This document shows, piece by piece, positions 58,957 through 64,000 of a stretch of DNA of 64,000 nt. The number at the start of each line of letters is the position of its first letter. Position 1 is the first letter of the stretch. Where the stretch lies: NCBI GenBank assembly GCA_023091665.1, contig JALJCQ010000006.1, positions 1,178,001 to 1,242,000 on the forward strand, in the 5' to 3' direction. This DNA comes from Pythium myriotylum (taxonomy: Eukaryota; Oomycota; Peronosporomycetes; Pythiales; Pythiaceae). A program made the translations under genes and the position numbers. Under the pieces are notes generated by a model. It did no database searches. It worked only from the letters and a program-made list of their open reading frames with translations, and was not told where the DNA came from.

Positions 58957-61900
58957 TTGACGCGCGACCCGATGGCCGAGCTCTGGGAGCACGAGCGCGA
59001 GGCGCTGGCGGTCGCGGCCGCGCGCAACGTGCTGCTCTGTAGCGCGCGCCGCGTCGGCAAGACCTTCCTCGCGGCGCTGCGCGTGCGCGAGTGGCTGCTC
59101 CGCGACGACGGCGCGCCGCGCAAGCCCGCGCTCGCCGTCGCGCCCTCGCCCGAGATGCGCGCCGCGCTGCAGCTCGAGATCGCGCGCGTCTGCAGCGCCG
59201 CCGCGTGGACCGAGAGCGCCGACGCGCCCGACGCCGCCGACCAGCTCGCGCCTCGGCTGCTCGACGAACGACACGCGCAGCGAGTGTGCGTCGCCGTCGT
59301 TTCGCCTCGTCTGTTCCAAGCGCTGCTGCGGAAGCGACTCGTGGGGATGGGAGACATCGGGCTCTTGGTGTTCGAAGGCGCCGACGAGATCCACGAGTCC
59401 TCGCCCGCGCTCTTCCGGCTCGCGTTCGAGCCCGTGCGCATCGTCGGCGCCACGCTCGCCGCGGCTCCCGACGTCGAACTGCCGCGCATCTTCGCAACGT
59501 CGCGCGCGCCGGCCTCGGTGCTCGCGCTTGACCCGCGGGAGAACCCGCTCGTGCGCCACATCCACGTCGTCAACCTCGTTCCCGTGATCTCGCGCGACGC
59601 CATGGCTGTACTCGAAGGCCTCGCCCAACCGGCGCTACCGCTGCTGCTTCCCGAGTCCTTCGACTCGACCGCGACTCCAAGTGCGACGCTGCCCTGTGCC
59701 GTCCGCGACTTCCTGCTTGGCGAAAACGACAAGAAGATCGATTTTGTGAGGCTCTTCCGCATGGAGATGGAAATGGGTAACTCGGCCGCCGTCTACGACG
59801 AGCGCAAGAAGCAGGAGCGAGCAAAACGCTTCATCGCGGACGCTGAGACAGTGTACCAGCACCTCGGGTTGTGGTGTCTGCTCAAGTTTGTCGAGCTCGA
59901 ACTGCAGTTCAATCTGCACGCGTGTCTCGTCGAAGACGTGGACAATATCAATCGGAGACGCCGGCGACAGCTCCTACTTCAGCGAGGTTTGGACGATACG
60001 GACCCTGACGGCGAAGGTTTGCCTGTCGGAGAAGCCTCAGACGACGATAACGAAGAGGCAGAAGAAGAGGCCAGCGAAACCAGTTCACTTACCACGCTGG
60101 TTGAGTCCGCGTCGGCCAACCTGGATGAGAACAAACTGGGTAAGATCAAGCTTATCATCAAAGTACTCAGTTCCCTAGCCGCAGCCGCCAACAAGCTTGG
60201 CGCAGATGCGGCGACGCCGCGGCTACTCAAGGTCGCAGCTATGACTCGAAATCGACTAATGGTCTCTGCGTCGTCTGAAACTGACCGGAAGCTTTCACCC
60301 TGGTCGCGGTGCTGGGTGTTTGTGGAACGCCGCGTGCACTGCACCGTCGTCGCCGAGTACTTGTCCTTTGCGCTTCATGACCTCGGCATCCCACCCTGCT
60401 GCAGTATGCTCGGCCACAGCAACGCACGTATCGTCGGCTCGCTCCACTTCTCTTCATACCTTAAAATTATTACGCTCTTCGCCAACGGCGGTACGAACGT
60501 CCTGGTGACCACGTCAATAGCCACCAAGTCGCAGCGTGCCCGTGTTGAGCCGCCGCAGTGCGACATGGTGGTTGTTATGGACGAGATCCAAGAGGCCGAC
60601 AAACTCCTCGGCTACTGCCATCGAGCCTATGCAGCTCACGGTGCTGTCAAAGTAGTCATACCAAATGATCGTCATGACGCGAAGAAATTCCAGTTGCTGG
60701 TGCACAAATTAAAAGAGCTTGTCCAGATAGAGGCATCGCCAATTGACACCAGCACAAGCGGTGCATCCGCGTACGCGCCTCCCGCGATCCCAAAACCTCA
60801 ACGTGCGTTGGCAACAACTCGAGCTAGTTTGATCAGCGACCAAACGGTCGATCCGGTTGGGGGAGGCACTTCTGATGCTGGAAATGATGGCGATACTTCA
60901 GGTTCTGTTGTATCGGCATCACTTCCAGCATCAGAAGTGCCTCCCTTAGTGAAACCTACGGCCATTAGATCGCACCAACCACGAGTCGCTTCTGCTCCAG
61001 CACCTACAGTCACGTACGAAATCGTCAACAAAGACACCGGGGCGGTGCTAAATCTCGAAAACAGCGTGAGGACTTTGAGCAAATTCTGCGAGACGATCCC
61101 AGGGCTCGACACATATGATCGCCATCCGCAATATTTCGTCAAACGCCACCCGATCTCAGGTCCGACAATGTCTGCGTCCATGAAGCAGATGATGAAGAAG
61201 AAGTTCAAGTACAACAGCAAGCTTGACGATAAGATTGATGAGCTCGCAGCTCAGGCAGAGGCACGGAAAGCGTCTCGAGAGGGTGAGAAAGATGTCGACA
61301 TGCCCGCTGTCGTGGACGAGAGTTATTCAAGCTCGGGGCGTTTTCTCTACACGGCCAAACTACGTCTGCCGGTGGCGCTGAACATGAAGAAGGAGATCGG
61401 CAGCCCCAAAGTATTGTCTGACGTCGAAGCAAAGGCAATTGTTGCGTTCAAGGCATGTCAAGAACTGATCAAGCGTGGCTTGCTCGACCGTCACTTTAAG
61501 TCACTGATCGATCACGAAGAAAACTCAGAGTCTCCTGCTGAAAGCCCTGCCGATAAGACTGTCTACGTGGACGACGAAGATATGAACTCCAGACGTTTGG
61601 CGGACCTGTCTGCCCAAAATAGCTATGACCTCCCACCCGTCAGTGCCGCTGAACTTGGGCTTCCTACCGTCCGCAGTTTGATGGTGTCGGCGAAGGCCAC
61701 CGAGTCATCGGAAGCGCTTGAGAACGATCCGTCGGGAGTGACTGTGTCGATGTGCTTTTATGGGATTGAAGGCATCCGGTTCGCGATCTTGAGCTCAAAG
61801 GAGCTCTACACTGGTAACACAAACACAGGGTGGCGGTACGATTTTGCCACGAGCGATGTCATGGAACCCACCGTGAGTCGTGTTACACTCCAGAAGAAAC

Positions 61901-63936
61901 CTACACCGCTGAAACTCACCAAGACACAGCTCGACCAAGTACTTCACTTCCATTTGATCACAATGCGGCTCGCGTGTATGAACGTGGACGATGCGACTCG
62001 AGAGGTAGATATCCAAGGTGACAAAGTATGGAACGAGTTTTCGGAGCAGAACGACAAAGGATACTTGGTCGTACCGAGCCGAATAGACGCGGACGGGGCA
62101 CTTGTGCTTGACTGGGACTATGTGAAAGAGATCGTAAGCGAGCCGCTACTGGTCGATTGCTGGCCTCTACCAGACTTACATCAGTGGCCAAGTGAAGAGT
62201 GGGTTTGCGTACCCAGGTTCAGGCGCAACGTCTACTACGTGGTGCGAGCTATCATGGACGAAAAGGCCGGCGACCGAGTGCAGCCCATGGCAGAGCTTGA
62301 ATCATCGTGGACGGCCCACTTGAAGTCGAAGGCTATGCCAGGTGTACCCGTCTTCGGCCGCTGGCACACACGAGAGCAAGTGAAGGAGGCGGACCCGAAC
62401 CAGCCACTTGTCCATGTAGTACAGGTGCCAGCCATCGTGCCACTGATCCGCCGCGTCATGCAGCGTAACAATGACGAGGCTAGCATCGCGCAGTCCAAAA
62501 CCAAATTTCAGGAGCGGTTTCTGCTTCCTGAGCTCACTCACTTACTGCGAGTACGGAAGACGCGTTTCTTCGAGGCCATGGGTATCGTTCCACTGCTGTA
62601 TGAGTTTGAGCGCAAGTGCCAGATGTCGAACCTTATGCGCCACATCGGCCTCGAGCTCGATCTTAAGCTGCTGGACGACGCGACGACCAAGCCAAACTAC
62701 GAGCGACTCGAGATCTTGGGCGACACATTTCTCAAACTCGAGACTTCGTGGTTCCTCTTCCAACACCGGCCCGATATCACCGAGGAAGGACATCTCACGC
62801 AGCTGCGGAGGGATATTATTCGCAATGACCGACTCAACATGTTCGCACTCGCGAAGAAGCTTCACCACTACATCCTCTACCCGGCTGAGGTCGAGCAGCA
62901 CCCGTTCAAGTTTTGGAAGCCCTCGTGCATGGGCCAGACCCCCGACAACATCGTCGCGCCGTCCAAGTGGATTGCGGACGTGCTTGAGGCCATGTGCGGT
63001 GCCTACCTTGTGGGCCAGAACGAGGCTGGCGCACGTCAGTTCCTGCGGTGGGTCGGGGTCACCGTGCCGGACGAGAGTCATCGCTTCCTCACGGCCTACT
63101 ACCCAGACTATTTACCTAACGAGATAGATGCTGACGAAAGACCCGCAACGCTCGCGCGACAAAGAGACTTGGGCTTCCGGGTGGAAGCCTTCGACGATAT
63201 TCCAAGCCGTCTTGAGGTCATGCAGCAGCGATTGAAGTACACGTTCTCCAACAAGTTGCTGCTGCTTGAGGCGCTCACTCACCCGTCCGTCGGCGCGCTC
63301 ATGATATCCCATGGCGATGCCAAGCCAAAACCGTGGAAGGGTAATTACGAGCGGCTTGAGTACCTGGGCGACGCCATCATCGAGTACCTCACGCTGTCAT
63401 ACGCTTTCGTGAGCTATGCCAAGTGGTTGCCTGGATCGCTATCACAGTGGAAGAGCGCAACGGTCTCGAACGACGCACTCGGCAAGACGGCCATCTCCTG
63501 TTTCGGTGTGGACGAGTGCTTGCTCGCTGGCGCACTTCGGATGGACCGTGAGTCGATCGCACTGGTCACAGCCATGGAGCGGAGGTATCCTCGCAGCGAC
63601 GCCCAGGCGCAAAGTAGGCTTCATGGCGTCGTGGCCACCAACAACAAGAAGAAGAAGCCTAATGACAAGGCCATCAATACCCTCGCACTGCCCAAGATGT
63701 TCGCGGATGTCTTCGAGGCCCTGGTCGCCGCCGTCTTCCTAGACTCAGGTCACAGCCTCCAGTCTGTGCGCGATGTCTTTCTCGGACCGCTCATTGAGGT
63801 CGTGGGTCGCGATGCGTATGCCTATGTATGTCGTGAGAGCGGACTTCCGATGGATGACGACCTCCTCGCCACTGGGGACGACTTCGACATGGAGGAGCTG
63901 CGACTCTTTTCGGAAGAGGAAGAAGAGGACGAATGA
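58957..63936 (+). CDS. DCL: Dicer-like ribonuclease III, 1659 aa
   Basis: Single-exon Dicer-like enzyme cutting double-stranded RNA into small RNAs. An N-terminal helicase-like part has CSARRVGKTFLA (motif I) at about residue 28 and DEIH (motif II) at about 143. A helicase-C-like part lies at about 445-590 and a Ser/Gly linker at about 610-690. A dimerisation/platform-PAZ-like middle follows, with the connector helix FLLPELTHLLRVRKTRFF near 1190. RNase IIIa has YERLEILGDTFLKLE near 1248 and IADVLEAMCGAY; RNase IIIb has YERLEYLGDAIIEY near 1465 and FADVFEALVAAVFLD. All acidic catalytic residues of both RNase III domains are present. There is no dsRNA-binding domain after RNase IIIb; the protein ends in an acidic tail. 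ATG 58972 is an alternative start. Confidence 0.93.
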   Translation: MTRDPMAELWEHEREALAVAAARNVLLCSARRVGKTFLAALRVREWLLRDDGAPRKPALAVAPSPEMRAALQLEIARVCSAAAWTESADAPDAADQLAPRLLDERHAQRVCVAVVSPRLFQALLRKRLVGMGDIGLLVFEGADEIHESSPALFRLAFEPVRIVGATLAAAPDVELPRIFATSRAPASVLALDPRENPLVRHIHVVNLVPVISRDAMAVLEGLAQPALPLLLPESFDSTATPSATLPCAVRDFLLGENDKKIDFVRLFRMEMEMGNSAAVYDERKKQERAKRFIADAETVYQHLGLWCLLKFVELELQFNLHACLVEDVDNINRRRRRQLLLQRGLDDTDPDGEGLPVGEASDDDNEEAEEEASETSSLTTLVESASANLDENKLGKIKLIIKVLSSLAAAANKLGADAATPRLLKVAAMTRNRLMVSASSETDRKLSPWSRCWVFVERRVHCTVVAEYLSFALHDLGIPPCCSMLGHSNARIVGSLHFSSYLKIITLFANGGTNVLVTTSIATKSQRARVEPPQCDMVVVMDEIQEADKLLGYCHRAYAAHGAVKVVIPNDRHDAKKFQLLVHKLKELVQIEASPIDTSTSGASAYAPPAIPKPQRALATTRASLISDQTVDPVGGGTSDAGNDGDTSGSVVSASLPASEVPPLVKPTAIRSHQPRVASAPAPTVTYEIVNKDTGAVLNLENSVRTLSKFCETIPGLDTYDRHPQYFVKRHPISGPTMSASMKQMMKKKFKYNSKLDDKIDELAAQAEARKASREGEKDVDMPAVVDESYSSSGRFLYTAKLRLPVALNMKKEIGSPKVLSDVEAKAIVAFKACQELIKRGLLDRHFKSLIDHEENSESPAESPADKTVYVDDEDMNSRRLADLSAQNSYDLPPVSAAELGLPTVRSLMVSAKATESSEALENDPSGVTVSMCFYGIEGIRFAILSSKELYTGNTNTGWRYDFATSDVMEPTVSRVTLQKKPTPLKLTKTQLDQVLHFHLITMRLACMNVDDATREVDIQGDKVWNEFSEQNDKGYLVVPSRIDADGALVLDWDYVKEIVSEPLLVDCWPLPDLHQWPSEEWVCVPRFRRNVYYVVRAIMDEKAGDRVQPMAELESSWTAHLKSKAMPGVPVFGRWHTREQVKEADPNQPLVHVVQVPAIVPLIRRVMQRNNDEASIAQSKTKFQERFLLPELTHLLRVRKTRFFEAMGIVPLLYEFERKCQMSNLMRHIGLELDLKLLDDATTKPNYERLEILGDTFLKLETSWFLFQHRPDITEEGHLTQLRRDIIRNDRLNMFALAKKLHHYILYPAEVEQHPFKFWKPSCMGQTPDNIVAPSKWIADVLEAMCGAYLVGQNEAGARQFLRWVGVTVPDESHRFLTAYYPDYLPNEIDADERPATLARQRDLGFRVEAFDDIPSRLEVMQQRLKYTFSNKLLLLEALTHPSVGALMISHGDAKPKPWKGNYERLEYLGDAIIEYLTLSYAFVSYAKWLPGSLSQWKSATVSNDALGKTAISCFGVDECLLAGALRMDRESIALVTAMERRYPRSDAQAQSRLHGVVATNNKKKKPNDKAINTLALPKMFADVFEALVAAVFLDSGHSLQSVRDVFLGPLIEVVGRDAYAYVCRESGLPMDDDLLATGDDFDMEELRLFSEEEEEDE
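60861..60945 (+). repeat. Near-perfect inverted repeat (pre-miRNA-like hairpin) inside the Dicer-like ORF
   Basis: The arms 60861-60896 and 60910-60945 pair at 34 of 36 positions. The outer 23 (60861-60883 with 60923-60945) pair without a break; the mismatches are at 60884/60922 and 60890/60916; the loop 60897-60909 is 13 nt. G-U and U-A pairs extend outward by about five positions, and a further short pairing (60846-60853 with 60968-60976) is possible. It encodes a Gly/Ser/Ala linker between the helicase-like and middle parts of the protein. In RNA it would be a stable hairpin of the size of a miRNA precursor. The pairing is read directly from sequence; any processing is inference. Confidence 0.93.
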
Positions 63937-64000
63937 TGAAGAAAATACAAGTAGTAGTAAGTAGTACATGACACCACAATGAGGAGAGGATTTTTGAATT

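Noticed and set aside
58850..59762. Long Arg-rich frames antisense to the Dicer-like gene
   Set aside because: GC-rich shadow frames; composition is dominated by Arg/Ala and there is no domain.
60798..61220. 140-aa minus-strand frame whose peptide echoes the plus-strand linker
   Set aside because: The resemblance comes from the inverted repeat being read from both strands; the Dicer-like frame is clearly the coding one.
1..64000. CRISPR array, rRNA genes, full-length transposons or bacterial operons
   Set aside because: No short direct repeats with unique spacers, no rRNA-like sequence, and no transposase or reverse-transcriptase frames were seen; gene structure is eukaryotic throughout.

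Overview
The window looks like nuclear DNA of an oomycete, probably a peronosporalean (Pythium/Globisporangium/Phytophthora type); the species cannot be fixed from sequence alone. The evidence is dense GC-rich genes with short spliceosomal introns (mostly 41-90 nt, donors GTRNGY), core promoters resembling the oomycete consensus GCTCATTYYNCAWTTT just upstream of ATGs, flagellar genes next to osmotroph transporters, a secreted PAN/Apple protein, and a GrxB-type glutaredoxin array. Gene models below were built by joining reading frames at GT-AG boundaries; nearly all spliced totals are exact multiples of three. None has been checked against transcripts.

Layout. 1-632: 5' part of a POT/PTR peptide transporter running off the left edge. 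929-3393: divergent ankyrin and F-box-like genes. 3487-13604: accessory block with five GrxB-type (bacterial Grx2-like) glutaredoxins, one broken by a stop codon, interleaved with a large ankyrin-GAF-Fic gene and a secreted PAN-domain protein carrying six 63-bp repeats. 13879-16092: secreted CBM25-GH13 amylase with an in-frame TAG. 16902-21397: ornithine aminotransferase and AMP deaminase, divergent. 21480-27991: three more tandem POT transporters, the first frameshifted. 28243-33410: a small Cys/His protein and an anoctamin with an EF-hand. 34109-36310: an unrecognised spliced gene and enkurin (flagellum). 36372-41900: head-to-head COMM-domain protein and a very large U-box E4 ligase with extra zinc fingers. 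41993-45132: membrane-anchored M14 carboxypeptidase. 45941-46949: tandem B12D-like proteins. 47030-52625: nucleoside transporter, PARN deadenylase, Arp2. 53192-58853: a small Cys-rich protein, SERCA Ca2+-ATPase and a multi-pass membrane protein. 58957-63936: a Dicer-like protein.

The most striking structure is inside the Dicer-like ORF: a near-perfect inverted repeat (60861-60896 with 60910-60945, 34 of 36 positions paired, 13-nt loop). Its mRNA would therefore carry a pre-miRNA-like hairpin, a candidate for self-processing. Second is the Ank-GAF-Fic fusion with a putative Fic inhibitory motif in which Asp replaces Glu. Third is the amplification and partial decay of two local families (GrxB and POT), with one null copy in each, plus the interrupted amylase.

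Functionally, the extracellular and uptake genes (amylase, M14 peptidase, POT array, nucleoside transporter, PAN protein) fit osmotrophic feeding. The remaining genes are housekeeping: cytoskeleton, calcium, mRNA decay, ubiquitin, nucleotide and amino-acid metabolism, flagellum.
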